This document shows, piece by piece, positions 40,413-54,900 of a stretch of 64,000 nt of DNA. Positions within the stretch are counted from its first letter, which is position 1. Every line of letters starts with the position of its first letter. Made by a program: the position numbers and the translations under genes. A model generated the notes under the pieces. That model was not told where the DNA came from and made no database searches. It saw only the letters and a program-made list of their open reading frames with translations. Source of the DNA: Dermatophagoides farinae (lineage: Eukaryota; Arthropoda; Arachnida; Sarcoptiformes; Pyroglyphidae); the NCBI RefSeq assembly GCF_024713945.1, contig NC_134681.1, forward strand, positions 2,964,001 through 3,028,000, read 5' to 3'.

Positions 40413-43400
40413 TCATTTATGATATGATGGTGGTAAAATTATTTCGGATAATATTTTGTTATCTAAAGTTTGTTGATCATCATTAACTAGATTGTTGTCA
40501 TCAACCGGTGCTGAGGCACTAGGTCCTGGTTGTTGTTCGATAGCTTCATCTGCAATTTCTATCTGATTATTTGATTTCTGCTCATCCAAATGTTTTAATG
40601 AAACAACCAAATTATCCAAATCATTACGATTATGATAATGTCGATAATATTGTCGTCTGGCAACCACAACAATTACAATAATCATCATGGCGATGAAAAT
40701 TGTGACGAAAAATATTCCTGTTCCAACTAATTATAATCATAATGAATTAATTATTAATGGACACAACAACACTTGACAAACCTTTAGATCCCTTATGATT
40801 GTGTATTACAGGTTGATCGGTTGATCCAGTAATCGGTTGATTAGTAGGCGATGTTGTAGTTTCATGGGTTTCTTCAGCAATACAATTGAAACCATAGCTA
40901 AGATCATCGATAGCTAATCGAGAATGTTCATCTTCATGTATCCAACCACGTAAAACAAATTGAAATGGTTTCATTGTCAAATTATGTTCATGATTATTAT
41001 TCCAATGATCGATCCAATCATTATCATTGGGATCTGGATATGCAACAACCGATTTATACCATCTTTGTTGATCCAAAACATCAGATGCCGTTATTGACCA
41101 TAAAATTTTTGGTTGATGTGATGTTGATTCGATTTCATTTTCATTATTGCAATCATCATCATCATCTTGATAACGAACAAAAACTTCAAGACTTAAATCT
41201 CTTGGATCAATGACGCGGCCAATATCAGTATGCCAATAATAATAGAAACCTAGGCGACAAGGATTTGTCATATTCAACACTTTGGACGACAGGAATGGTG
41301 TATAAATTGATGCATATCGAAATCGGTGATGCGTGTTTTGATCATCAGTTCGACCTGGTACTAGTAAAGCATATGGACTTAATCGAGAACGTCTTGTATT
41401 ATCAATCAATGGTTCATAACCAGGATTCAATTGATTATCTTCAAATTCATGACCGGTTACTATTCGCCAATGTGCATGAACTTCACTGACGTGATCAATG
41501 TCCAGCTGACATTGTGACCAACTTTCAAATGAACATCGACGCCATAACTGAGAACCACATCGTTCAATAGATTCATCTTCACCATCTTCACCACAATCAT
41601 TGATACCATCACATAGTGAATCCGGTCGAATACAAATACGTGTTTGATTGCACATGATTAATCTCAATGAACAATTTTGTCCAAGACTAAGTGGTTTATC
41701 CATTGCACATTCGATAAATTTAATATTATCAACAGCAATAGCTGATTGCGTGGATTGATCGAAAACATCAAATTCAACGATAAATGGCGTCCAATGAAGG
41801 CCAATATGACCATATTGACGTGTCCATGAACCATGAGTTGTACCGATTGTATTTGCAATCATATAGAAAGTGTTCATATTATTAATTTCATCACCAAAAC
41901 GAACTTTGAGAAAGAATGCTTTTGATGCTTGAGCGTAATAATCAAATTCAATCAGGCAATCGGCCGATGAATGTTTGAAATATAAAGACATTTTTCGAGC
42001 ATTTAGTGCCATCTCTGCGTGACCAGATTGACTATTTCGACCACCAATCCAACGACGCATCATCATAAAATGACCTTTTTTATTGGCATTAGCATCGAAT
42101 TTTGGGGCATATGATGGTGACCATGATTGCATTTCTTGCACCGATGTATGAAACCAATAATCTCGGTCAATGGATCCTGTATCTTTCCAGCCACAATCAT
42201 CTTTTTCGAAATTACATTCATCACCACAACCAATTTCATCCCAACCAGATGGACAATCTTTACGGAAATCACATTGCTGTTCTGGCTTGATTATTTTTCC
42301 ATTCAAACATTTGATACTTTCATTTTGACATCGACCTTGGTGGAAACTGATATCATCCAAAGCGATCATTGTTTTTGGATCCTTGATAACAACACCTTCG
42401 ATTAGAATTTGTATTTCATCAATATCTGTTTCTAACATATCATGACCAATTGTAAAATAATATGGTGTCCATCGATCATGTTGAACTTCTAAAATTCGGC
42501 CGAGAATTCTACTGCCTGAAGAATGTCCCCTTTGGAATCGTAACAATAAAATTTCAACACTTGCTTTTGCATCATTGATCCATGCCCATATTTCTAGGCA
42601 ATAAATTCGACCACGTTCAATACGTTGAGCTCCGGAAATAATTTCAGCATATTTTTTACCTGTATAAATGGAATCTGGTGACCAACGCCATGCGGATAAC
42701 ATTAGAAAACCATTTCCTTCAATTTGGCTATGATCAAGACGTGGTCCGGGAAAATCTGGATGAAAATTGGATGTCCATGTTGCATACAAACGAAATGCTT
42801 GACCACTTTTTGTATAATAATCCGAATAGCTACAATAATCATCATGATTAAAATCACAATCAATTGGACGTTCACATTGACTATTCATGACGATTAAATC
42901 ATCCAAAACCAAGTATGACTTATTGCTTGTTGGTTTTATTATTTCAAATACAATTCGATGTTCAAAATCAAGTTGTTTATCAAATTCAACTACAGTCCAC
43001 CATGGTTTCTCTCTATGAAAAATAAAGGAAAAACATTAAATTCATTCATTTGTAATAGTTACGAATCAACTTACGAATTTGTTGCCCATAATAAATGATC
43101 ATTATGACGATCATGATAATCATCAAAATATTCACCAGCTGACCAATAAACACTGAGCGATACGTTTCCCACCAATTTATAAGCAAATCTTACACATGAT
43201 CGTTGTGAGACATCTGCTGGAACATTTTCGATTGACAATCGATCAATATAATCAATTTGCAGTTTTTTAGTTTTCTTATTCATAAAACCAAGATAATAGC
43301 CATCCGTAGTTGAAAATGTTGTATGATCATTATGTGGAATTGTCAATGGAAATAATCCAGTTTGATGATTGGCATCAAATGTTGGAAAATTAAAGAGATA

Positions 43401-46400
43401 AGCGTCCATTTCATCAAGTGGTTGAATCTGTTCTAATTGTAAGCCATCAAGCCCATTTGTGAATGTATACGTGTAATCATTCAAATGTTTACAACGACCT
43501 GGTCGTATTTGAATATCATCAATTGCAAATGAATTGAATACTCCTTTCGATGATGATGGAATATCTTCCGATAGACTAAAATTCATACGTATCAAGATTT
43601 TCTCATCATTTGCTGATCGAAAATGGAAAAAAGAATCAAACAAATAGTTTTCATCACATATTCAGACATACCAGATGCTTGAACAAAAGGAATAGTTATA
43701 CGATGTAAACGCCATGATTGGGTACGAAGAAAACGTAATCTGGCAAACGGTTGGATCCATTTTTTACCCAAAATATTCACATTACCATGACTATAGGCGA
43801 AATCCAAACGACCAACATCGTATACTGAACTACCATCAGCATAATACCAGAATGTTAAACAACGTTCTTTATCATAAATCATTGGTGGAGCAACCAGATA
43901 TTGAGTTGTTTCATTCAATTGATTTGTATCATTAATGAACAAAATATAATGTCCAGCTTCATGTTTTAATGTATGATCTAATGGTGGTGCATATTGATCG
44001 TGTCCTTTTCATTGTAAATCAAACGTTCAATTAGATGAAAAACTGAAAATTAAAAATGACTCATAACTTACGTTGTAAATAAGATGTGATTGTCCAGATT
44101 TTTGGATAAAATGTCCAATGACATTCATGTTCAAAATTACAATCTGCGATACGTTCACTTTGAGGCATTTCAGTAGTTGGTGATGGTGCCGGTGATGAAT
44201 CGGAATTATTCCAACAATGTCCTTGTGTAATAGTAATGTCATCGATACCTAGATCACTAGCAATTTTGTCATTATATTTAGCAACAATTTCAAATGAATA
44301 AACCATTGGTAATTTACGAATTTCTCGTGTAAATGGCATCCAAACAATTGGATCATGTGTTTGAGTATAGATATTAAATTCTTGTGCAATGGCACCATTC
44401 TTATGTAGATCTAATACACGTAATGTCATTGCTGTTGTTATATTCTGATCTACAGAATTAGCAAAATAATACATTCGAAAGCAGACAATCGGTTCATTTT
44501 TTGGACGATTCATAATTGGACCACGTAACACGGATTCTGCATGTGCAGAAGATGATTGTCGATACATATCCAACGGTAATGCAAGATAATTTCCATCGGG
44601 CCGTCCAAGTGTATGATCAACCCAACAACCAGAATGACGTACGATTTCATTCCGAGGCTGTACACGAATCCAATAAATTAATCGATTATCCGTTGCATCT
44701 TGATTCTGGTCGATTCCATTATACCAACCACACATATCGGTTTCGAAATTACAATTACCATGAAGTGAATCACAAAAATGTGGCACAAATCGTACATCAT
44801 CAATCAATATCATTGTATCTTGATTCGATGATTGTGTAATTTGCATTATGATCGATGCTTTTTTTGTCGCTGTAAAACTAACACTCATTGATGTCCATTT
44901 ATTCTGTTGATTAATCGATATAATTTCATCGAGACTAACATTTTTCAATGTTGATCGATAATTGTTTTCTTGTATTTGTAATGATAATTGCACATTTCTT
45001 GCAGTTGTTTGTTGTTGAATATTGAATAAATTCAATTCGGAAAGAGTTTGAAAATAATAATACAGGTTAATACAAAGATCATATCGTCGTAGTGGATTCA
45101 TTACGGCAGTATCATCTTCAGGAAAAAACGATAACGATTCGATTGATTGAATCAACGATGAAATCATCGTATCGGAATCACCAGATAATGGTAGCGCAAG
45201 ATAATGTCCTGCAGTTGAACCGGTTGTATGATCTCTAGTTTGACAATTATGGCAACGTTTTAAATGGCCAGCCAATGGTTTCCACGCACATTCATTGATT
45301 TCAAAGTCACAAAATTCTTTCGAAGGCAATGAGCATTTTCCCTGCATAATACCAATATCATCAATACCGGCAATTGAATTTCCATTATTCAACGATTCGA
45401 TAATCAAATCAAAATCTTTATCTGATGGTGTTTGTAATTCGATCCATGCTGGTTGCCAATTGCGTGTTTGTGGTCTTGTTCGTCGCCAAAGAGTTTGTGT
45501 TTGAGTTACATTATTATGATTATCAAATTGCATCATTTTCACATTTAATGTAGCTGAACTTATACCAAAAAAATAATACCAAAATGTAAAACAATAATAA
45601 TCATTTTTTTTGCCATTGATCGGCGATGCTGTTTTCAATATTGATTGTCTAGGTCGATTTCCATCACCATTATCCATCATTATTTTGATCGAATCCGAGA
45701 GCCATGTACCATGTTTTCGTGGCAATGGCCGTAAATGACTCGTATGATCTTCACCGGGTTCAATATCTGGACGATTTGTACGAAACCAATTCAATTGCTG
45801 TTGTTGATGGTAATCATTGATTATCTTCCAACCACAAAAATCGGTTTCAAAATCACAATTCAATTTTTTAATCGATTCAGGTTTATCATCATGATTGGAT
45901 TTTGTACAATTGAGAAAACGTATATCATCGACGGCAATAAATTCTTTATGATTTCGTTTGTCACCTGGCATTCTAAATGAACTAATTGCGAAAAATAAAT
46001 TAAAACTAGGAAATCTTTCACCAAAATCAGTTGTATAATAATTCCATTCATTTCGTTCAGTGATTAAGAAAGAACATAGAAAATGGTCATTGACATATAA
46101 TGAAATAGTTGTTTCTAGACTTGTCATTAATCGAAATGAAAATTTACAATTTCCATCTGTACGACCATTGATTGTTGGACTTTTCAATGTTGTTTCTTGT
46201 TCTATAGAACAGGAAAAAAAACAATAATAAAATTATCAGAATCTGTTTCATGCTAGACAACTTACTATTAGAATCAAAAATGAAACCGTAATAACCACCC
46301 ATTGGATTCTGCTGGCCATCACGTGTTGGCAATGGATCTGGTGCATTTGATGCTGGATCATATACATCCCAATGTCTAACATGACCATTAGTTTCAACTT

Positions 46401-49400
46401 GACTTTCCCAACGACAAGATGATTGAAGATTAAAAGTACAATCACCACATTGAAGTTCATCCAAGCCATCCCGACATTGTGGAATGAAATCACATATTTC
46501 ACTTGCCGGTACACAGATAAGCTTTTGTTTTTCATTTTCACACCAAATACCATCACAAAAATGATCCGGTGCAATTGTTGTTAAATTGACGGGTTCTTCC
46601 GTTAGAATGTGACAATCATTAGAAAAACTTATATCATCAATGGCAATATAAGGTTTCAAGTATTCGCCTTTGTAACGTCTTAATTCGGCTTCAATAAGAA
46701 TTTTATATGTTCCATTCCATCTATTATCTTGATTACCGAACACATAATAAAATCGATCAAAATAGTGTCTATCTTCTCTCAATGTAGCCAATAAATGTGT
46801 TTGACCCGTTTCTAGATCCCATAGTTTTAGAAACAATGTCGAATTTTTGCTATTTTTCAATACAAACATTCGTACAATACACGATGCTGTTGCTGGAATT
46901 AGCATTGGCGGACCATCAATTATTGACATTTTTGCTTCATTATTCTCTTTATCGGTATCAGTGAACAGAACACGACCACCAGATGCATATCGCAAAGTGT
47001 GATCATAACCAGGTCCTTGACGAAAACTGTTGAATGAATTGACATCTTCTATACGCCAATTGATACGATAATAATCACCCCAACGTCCAAAATCATTATC
47101 ATCTTGGAAGTCTGTCATACGATTGGTGAAATCACATTGTCGACCATTTTCATCCGATCCATCGCCACAATCATCTTCAAAATCACAAACATTTGCTTCA
47201 TCAATACAAACATTGTTTGCACAAAGAAATTTATTACAAGTTTCATCCTCTTTCATTGGTTTCGGGGGATCACAATATTCCATTTTAAAGCTAAGAACAG
47301 AATGATAAGATTCACTATATGTACTAGTTGCCACATATGGACCTAATGGTGAAGCTCGAAGTATTAATTGAAATGAATGTGGTATACGTCCAAGCCAATA
47401 ATCAATCCGATGCCATTCATTCATTTCAAATGCTGTTGATAGTTGCATTCCACTATCCCATAATAACAATTCGTTTCCATCTTGGATTTTCAATTTTAAA
47501 GCAAATCGATCATTGCTATCTTTCCATTTACTATGAAATAGATAAAAAAATGAATAACGACAGCCGCCATATGATTGATGAATTATTGGTGATATTAGTC
47601 TAGCGTTATCTTGATATGGTGTTGTTATTGAACCATAAGCTGTTAATGAATTTTCCTGGTGATCATGTGGTCCACATTCGGATTCTTTGGTTAATCGCCA
47701 TCGAAACGAATGAACTGTGGCTTCATTTTCATAGCCACAAATATAACCTGGTCTTATATCACATGAACCACATTCTAATTCATCTAAACCATCTGGACAA
47801 TCTTTATGATGGTTGCAAACTTTTTCAACCGATATGACTTGATATGGATCACAATAGAATTTATGATCATGGAATCCATGTATTGGTGTTGTTGATATTG
47901 ATGATAAAGTGGTTGTTGTCGTCGTTGTTGTGGAATAAGGCAATGGATTATCAGGATTATTACAGCTACTTTTTTTAAAAGAAAAATTATCAATCGCTAC
48001 GTAACTATCTTGCCGTCCATAATCATTATTTGTAACGGTAGCAATCTATTTGTGAGGCGAAAGAAAAAAGAAAAAAAAATTGATTAAATTTTCAAATATA
48101 AATAGACAAACATGATGATTACAATAAAAAAATAAATATCTTTCGATGCTGCATTCAATCGTCGTGTTTGTATTTCAATTTTACGCCATTCTTTGGTTGA
48201 AAAGTTTGTTCCGAATAATTTTTTTGCTGAACTCGAGAATGATTCAGCTTGATAGATTTCTAAATATGAATCCGAACATGGTTTAACAATGGCCATTGAT
48301 AGACAGAAATTGATATTTTCACTGCCACCAGTATCATAACGTTCAGTAAGAATGATACCACGTTCAACATTATGATGTGATACGAACAATAGATAATTGC
48401 CATAAAATGAATCGTATGTAAAATCATGATCAATATATGGACCATGTAAACGTGGACAATAAACATGCCATTCACTATCAATATAATTGGTCATAAAATA
48501 AAATGCTAATTCTGTAAGATTTTCTCTATTTGCTAATTGAATTTTCCAATCATCAGTGAATTCATCATTGGGTTTTGATCTTAATATTTCCAATGAACAA
48601 GCATCATCATCTTCAAAATCACAATCACCGCCTGTACTAGTACATTCACCAGGATAGATAGAAATGTCATCGATAAATACACCCAATTCTTCATTATCAG
48701 AGACTGCTAAAATTTCGATTTTCATTTGCAGACGAAAACCCATTGCATCACCAGGATTAGAAATTGTTGCTTGATGTGTCATCCAACCAACTTGGCCATT
48801 CAGATTGTTTGCACCAATTATTTGCCATGAATCACCGAATATTAATTCATTATCTACATCAATAGCTAAATAACTTAAGCTAACATTCCGATTTCCCATC
48901 AAATAATAAGCGAATCGTAAACAGGAATAATCATCAAATGCTTTTTTCGTTGTCACCGTACTAAATGTACCAATTTCTTTGCTTTTAGCTTCTTTGAAAA
49001 TTCCATAGAAATGTCCATCTTTAGTATCGGTTGTATGATCGTTGATACCAATATCGGCACCTTTCCAAATTCTCCATGATGATGATGGTTTAAACATGGA
49101 TGATATATCAGATTCAAAATCACATTCCAATTCTTGTGTATCACATTCACCAATGGTAACTTTAATATCATCAATTGCAAGAATACCTTGATGAATCAGA
49201 CCATTTATTTCAAAATGATCGCTATTTTCATCGATTGTTAAATCGATATATGCTTCATGCCATTTAATTGTAATTTCATCATATGATCGAAATAAGATTT
49301 TTGATTTTTGATCACTCGATTCGGATGATGATGATAATACTTTCAAATTGACCATTGAATGATCTTCACCATAAAGAAAATATGCAAAACGAAAACAAAC

Positions 49401-49757
49401 TTTAGTAGATTCGTCAACCATATGAGGATTTTCTGCTTTCATTGATCCAGAAACTGCTGATCTATTTTTCGATCGAATATAAGCAAAATGTCCTTCACCA
49501 TCATATCGAGTATGATCTATAAATGGTACATAATCAACAGCACCGGAGTCGGCTACTTGAAATGATGATGATGTCCAGTTGCCTTTTTTGCCTTTTTCAA
49601 AATTTTCACAAATTGATTCAAATGGATTGTCGGTTTTTCTGGCTTTCGATTCTCGTCGATTTGATGATGATGATGACGATGATGAAAATAAACCGATCAA
49701 AATTATAGAAAAAAAGATTAAAATGGATTTCATTTTGAAAAATGAATCCATTTTCAC
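40413..49757 (-). CDS. Large MAM and LDLa domain transmembrane protein
   Basis: Seven exons: 48123-49757, 46266-48045, 44072-46201, 43672-44004, 43075-43612, 40782-43012, 40413-40726. All six introns (55-77 bp) are GT-AG and the joined frame is exactly 2,987 codons (2,986 residues). A signal peptide (hydrophobic about 10-24, then a Ser run) leads into about 14 MAM domains, each starting CDFE/CNFE-like and ending with an (A)IDD motif and Cys, near 48-205, 210-372, 378-575, 640-803, 849-1023, 1081-1236, 1254-1428, 1436-1615, 1622-1801, 1826-2000, 2005-2184, 2190-2359, 2399-2567 and 2627-2822. Five LDLa modules (near 609-638, 815-849, 1042-1078, 2366-2396, 2582-2622) carry CDG/DGxDE-type calcium ligands. 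A Thr/Pro linker, one membrane span (about 2883-2905) and a tail with PPSY near its end follow. It resembles MALRD1-like proteins, probably for extracellular binding; the ligand is unknown. Confidence 0.9.
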
Positions 49758-49879
49758 TTTGAAAATTCAAACAGTTTTATTTATTTTCAAACGAAACAAA
49801 AACAATAATTCAAAATTTTAACGAAACAAATTAATGCTTGCAAAAATTAACTGCAAAGAAAACTCCCATTTGAATCGGA

Positions 49880-49887
49880 TTTTTATA
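49880..49887 (-). promoter_or_regulatory. TATA-like box upstream of the MAM/LDLa gene
   Basis: TATAAAAA on the minus strand lies 123 nt before the ATG at 49757. A start about 30 nt downstream would give a 5' UTR of roughly 95 nt. Chance matches are frequent in AT-rich DNA; position is the main support. Confidence 0.4.
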
Positions 49888-50226
49888 CATTTTTTTCTGA
49901 TCAAAAAAATGTGATCAATTTTTCAATTGTCTGATTGATCAATTTGATAACGGGTAAAAATGAAATGAAATTTCATTGTCAATTAGATCGATCAAACAAA
50001 CAAACAAAACGCAAACGCAAACGCCCATCAAATGTGACCAGAAAATATCCAAATCCATATTGATTTTAACACCCATATTCAATCCATAAATTAATAAAAT
50101 CATTATCACTAATCAATTCTTAATTGTACTTTTCATTATCATTGAATTCATTCTTCCATTATCCATTGGATTTACAATCATCAAATCGTGTAAAAAACCG
50201 AAAAAATATTACAAACACACGAACAT

Positions 50227-50233
50227 TATAAAG
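50227..50233 (+). promoter_or_regulatory. TATA-like box upstream of unplugged/Gbx
   Basis: TATAAAG lies about 410 nt before the homeobox start codon. Taken as the core promoter it gives a 5' UTR near 390 nt. The motif alone is weak evidence. Confidence 0.25.
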
Positions 50234-50644
50234 ACTTGAAAACATATTTGAACAAAAAAAAATTCAGCCAATCCGAATACGATAGTTTTCTGCAGCATCA
50301 ATAATATAAACAACAACGAAGCACCTCCTGTTTGAAGGTGTTAACCTACCATTTGATTCGTTGTTTTGTTTCTCGTCACACACACATATACACAACGGAC
50401 ATGGTCAGTTTTTTGTTTGTGTGTGTGTATCTCATTTTTTCAAAAACAAGAAACAAGATCAGATCAGATCAGATATGATTGTCCAATTGAATCCAATAGT
50501 TTCAGTATCTGCATGGATATTGTATTTACAAATCGTCATCAACTTCTTTTTCATTCAATCTCTATTCAGTGAATTCATTTGACGTTCGTTCATTGCTTCA
50601 TTGTTCAATTAATCAATCAATAATCAATAATAAATAAATGAAAA

Positions 50645-51985
50645 ATGGTTAATCCAAATAATTATCAATCATTTTCGATTGATTCTTTATTGAATGACAA
50701 TAATAATCGCCATACTACTCATTATCATCATTCTGGATCAAATGATCGCAAAATTGATCCAGATCATGAAACATCCACAACAATGATGATGATGATCAAA
50801 TCGGCAGCAACGACAATGCCGCCACATCATTATCCATCCCGTTTTATGTATTTTGCTCAGCAACAACCACAACAGCCATCATCCAATGCACAATCAATAT
50901 CGGAAATGATAATTTCCAATGATTATGATAAATTAAAAACAATGACAACAACAAATCTATCGAATGATCAACAACATCGAATGTATCAATTGTTTCTAAA
51001 TTATCACCATCATTTAATACGCCTACAACATCAACATCAACATCAGCAGCAGCAGCATCAGCAACAAAAATTTCCAATCTCAAATCATGTCATCATGCCA
51101 TTTTTATCTGAAAACACGAAAAAATTCCCGAATGAATCCAGTCAGAATTTTCTCCAATCAGAATGGATGAATTTCTTTCAAACTACAGCAAACAATAGGA
51201 AAAATACTCAATCAGATGATGAATTGGAATTAGAATCAAAATCAGATTTTCATTTGAAAAATGGTGACAGTAATAATAAAATTATTGTCGATGAAGTGGC
51301 AATCGATGTAACACGTACAACGCCATCACCATCATTATCTGAATCTGATACGACTGATCATCTTTTGGCTAATAATCTGCCAACAACAGCATTCAATCAG
51401 CAGCCAAACATTACGACAACAGTGAACACGAATAATCAAAAATCCAATTCACAATCGAATGATATGAAACGACGAAGAACATGTTTTAGTTCAGAACAAT
51501 TGCTTGAATTGGAAAAAGAATTTCATTCGAAAAAATATCTTTCATTACGTGAACGTGCACATTTAGCCGATGTTTTAGATTTGACTGAATCACAGATAAA
51601 AATATGGTTTCAAAATCGTCGTGCTAAATGGAAACGGGTGAAAGGTCAAATGGCAACGGAAATTAATCAAGCACTGCAGGCACCGGCAGCGTTATTCAAT
51701 CTGGGACATCCACATTCAACGTCGTTATCATCATCCTCATCATCAGCATCCTACTCGTCATCGGCATCATCCATATCATCATCAAACAATTCGAATTCAT
51801 CATTATCATCGTCAACAACATTATTGAATCGTGAACATTCCGGTGGTGAAACAACAACAAACCAACAAACAACAATTGGACATAAAATTCATGTACCAAT
51901 ACCGGTACATGTTGATCGTATATTACTTCGTGGTCAACAACAGCAATATGAAAAACGGTCAGTATTGAAACGGTCAACATTTTGA
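50645..51985 (+). CDS. unpg: Homeodomain transcription factor, unplugged/GBX family
   Basis: A 446-residue nuclear DNA-binding regulator in one exon. Three separated segments identify it as GBX/unplugged. Near the N-terminus is FSIDSLL (10-16), the eh1-like Groucho co-repressor motif of GBX proteins, which also supports this start. The homeodomain (274-333) has [24 protein letters not shown] and [15 protein letters not shown], with Gln at homeodomain position 50 and Asn at 51. After it comes [12 protein letters not shown] (about 415-426), the GBX signature that follows the homeodomain. Regions between are low complexity (His/Gln-rich about 115-140, Ser-rich about 358-392). Homologues pattern the anterior nervous system and, in flies, trachea. 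Divergent points are Cys for Ala in the TAF motif and Arg302 for Thr in SLTER. It lies head-to-head with the MAM/LDLa gene. A downstream alternative exon cannot be excluded. Confidence 0.93.
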   Translation: MVNPNNYQSFSIDSLLNDNNNRHTTHYHHSGSNDRKIDPDHETSTTMMMMIKSAATTMPPHHYPSRFMYFAQQQPQQPSSNAQSISEMIISNDYDKLKTMTTTNLSNDQQHRMYQLFLNYHHHLIRLQHQHQHQQQQHQQQKFPISNHVIMPFLSENTKKFPNESSQNFLQSEWMNFFQTTANNRKNTQSDDELELESKSDFHLKNGDSNNKIIVDEVAIDVTRTTPSPSLSESDTTDHLLANNLPTTAFNQQPNITTTVNTNNQKSNSQSNDMKRRRTCFSSEQLLELEKEFHSKKYLSLRERAHLADVLDLTESQIKIWFQNRRAKWKRVKGQMATEINQALQAPAALFNLGHPHSTSLSSSSSSASYSSSASSISSSNNSNSSLSSSTTLLNREHSGGETTTNQQTTIGHKIHVPIPVHVDRILLRGQQQQYEKRSVLKRSTF

Positions 51986-54900
51986 ATATTTATAGAATAG
52001 AACAAAACTCAGACATTTACATTTACATTTAATGAGTTTTTCGATACAATTTTTCATTCCTAAATCTTCGTTGATGATGATGAAAATTAGATTTACCAAA
52101 GGGAAAAAACTAATTATCGAAAATCAAAATTATTTATTCAAAATCACAAGTTATTGATAATCAATCAATGATAAATTTTGGTTTTTTTACACTTACCATC
52201 ATCATCATCATCATCATCATTATTATTATTAGATGAGATGTGAAAAAAATTACACTAATTATCATCAATATAATTTATAATATCGTTTTTATTCACGATG
52301 ATCATGATGATGATGATAAGATTAGGTGTGAAAAAACACTGACCAATAATTATATGAGCACACTGCATACATTAAAAAATAATGTTATGATGTGGTAGTG
52401 AAGAAAAGGTGATAATTGATGGCGTCTTGTATTTCATGATGACCATGTTATATTTATGATGATGTTGATCATTTTAGTAATAACATCACCGTGGATCTTT
52501 TTGTTCTTGTTTTCATCATAATTATCACATGGTTATTTGAAAAAAATTATGCTCAAAGTCTATATGATGAAAGAGCAAAACAATGATTTTGCTCCACTCA
52601 TAGTTCTCTTGTTTTATGTTTTTCTTTGTTCACGTTATATTTGAATGGTGGTTTTTATTATTATTTAGTTTTAGTCTGTATGAAATGTTTTTCATCTATC
52701 TTGATGATGATAATGATAATGATAATTGACAATATAATGATGAGCATGTCATTATATTTTAAGTTTTTTTGGTTCAAAAAATTATTCTACGATTCTGAAA
52801 ATTCAAAAAATGAAACAATTTAGTCGAGAGAAAGAAATTGATATTTAAAACATTAAAATATTTAGTCGGCGATGTTTTTTTGTTTTTGTTTTTGTTTTTG
52901 GTTCACCATAATTTAGATGAAAAAAACCGAATCGAATAGACACGTTTTCGATGATGATGATGATCATGGCAATCCATCGTGATTATCGATATAATTATCA
53001 TCATCAGGGTATAATCTAATTTGTTATTATACATTCAGCCGATATTATGATTATGATGATGATGATGATGGTGTGATGATTGGTTGTTGCAAAATCAAAA
53101 TTATTATTATATCGATGGCAGGAAAAAATGAACATAGAAAATTGCAATTTGAATTAGGAAAATTTTGACGCATAAAAAATCTAAATCTAATCCTAAAGGA
53201 ATGAATCAAATGAAAAAAAATTGTAATCAAACTGATTGACCTGTTGAATGGTTTTTTGTTTGGTTTTGATTGATTTTTTTTTATTTGATTATCCAGTTCA
53301 ATCAATCAATCAATGATGATGATCGGTATCCAAAACAATACATCGATGTTATGATGATGAAATAGAATAATTTCTATCCGGATGAATTTTTCCTATTCCA
53401 TTTCGTGATAATCATTGATTGAATTGAATCGATTTTTTTTTTGGTGGAAATCTGTAAACATCGATAAATCAAATTGAAATGCAACACAAGGACACACACG
53501 CTATGCACGTTTTGTAATGATAAATTTGAATAATCACGTATTGAAAAAATAATTGATTTTGTTTTGTTTTGTCTTCGAATCAATCGGAAAATTTCTCAAT
53601 TTATCAATAAATGATTTGATTGGTAATTAATTGATCAATTCAATTTTCAAATTCCGTTCATGGTTAATCGATCAATCAATTCCATTGCATTTTGCGATAT
53701 CCTGGATAGATTTTTGCTTTTATTATTGGAAAACTTTTCCGAGGCTTTAGGTTAATGTTTTAAAATCATAGAATGATGATGATTTGATATAATAATAATT
53801 TGAAGATGTTTTTTTTGGAAAAATATAAACAATCATTTAGTCATAATAAGAATGATGATAAAGAAATGAAAATGTTGTTAATGGAGCTTACATAATGATA
53901 ATTATTATAAACAACAACCATCAATTATTGTTACAAAAAACGAAAGACTTGCACATTATTTTCACCCAAAACAAAACAAACAATTCGGCGATAACGAAAA
54001 ACATGTTAGCAATTCATTCATTCAAAGCAAGGTATCGAAAACAAAACATAACAAATCATCATAGTGCACTGTTTTATTATTGTTTCCATCCAATTGAACC
54101 TTTGATAGTGAATCAAAGTGTGAGTGAATGATCACCATGCTCAAACGTACAATTTTTTGGCTGTTTTGTTCAGTGTTTTTAAATTGTGAAATTTTATTTT
54201 CGATCAATAATCTGGATAATAACAATTTTCACAGTTTTACACATACAGATTCTCCATAGAATTGTTTGTTGTTGCTGTAGTTAGTGTTGATTATAATGAT
54301 GATGATGAGTGTAACATCATCATCATCATCAAAATGGACATTTTTATAATGATCATGATAATCATCATCCAATGTCGGTTCTGTGTGTCGGATGTTTTCG
54401 TAATAATAATAATAAAAATAATGATGATAAATACAAAGCAAATAACACAGACACACACACACACACACACATGGACAAATTATGATGATGATGATATATT
54501 TACAAACACAACCTCGAGGTAAACAAATTGTTAAGAAAAGAAAAAATGAGTGAAAAAACGCCCATAGTCTTGGTAAATCATCATCATCGACGATTGATGG
54601 TCAAAAATAAGAAAAAATGAAGGATCAATTTTCACTTTGTTCGGTTATCAACGTTAAGGAATGAGAGAAAGATAGAAAAACATTAAACAAATCCGACGAC
54701 GGTAGACAACCTAGAAAAAACAACAACAAAGTTTATAATTAGAGTTTTAAATTTGTTTGGATCTTGTTGGTGTTTTTTTTCGACAAAAAAAACTTTGTAC
54801 CCACAACAAACATTCGATTCGTTTGTTTCATCATTGCCATCACCACTACCAAAAAAAAATTGGGCGAAAATAGCATTATGGTCAAAAGATTAATGATCAT

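Larger units (their letters stand above)
49758..50644. other. Divergent intergenic region between MAM/LDLa and unplugged genes
   Basis: An 887-bp spacer between two oppositely transcribed start codons. It has a TATA-like box for each direction (49880-49887 minus, 50227-50233 plus) and (CA)n-type sequence near 50380-50430. It is the only divergent gene pair in the window and may act as a shared regulatory region. Confidence 0.6.

Noticed and set aside
42063-48481. Many open frames of 60-108 codons overlapping the MAM/LDLa exons in other frames
   Set aside because: They shadow the long in-phase exons.
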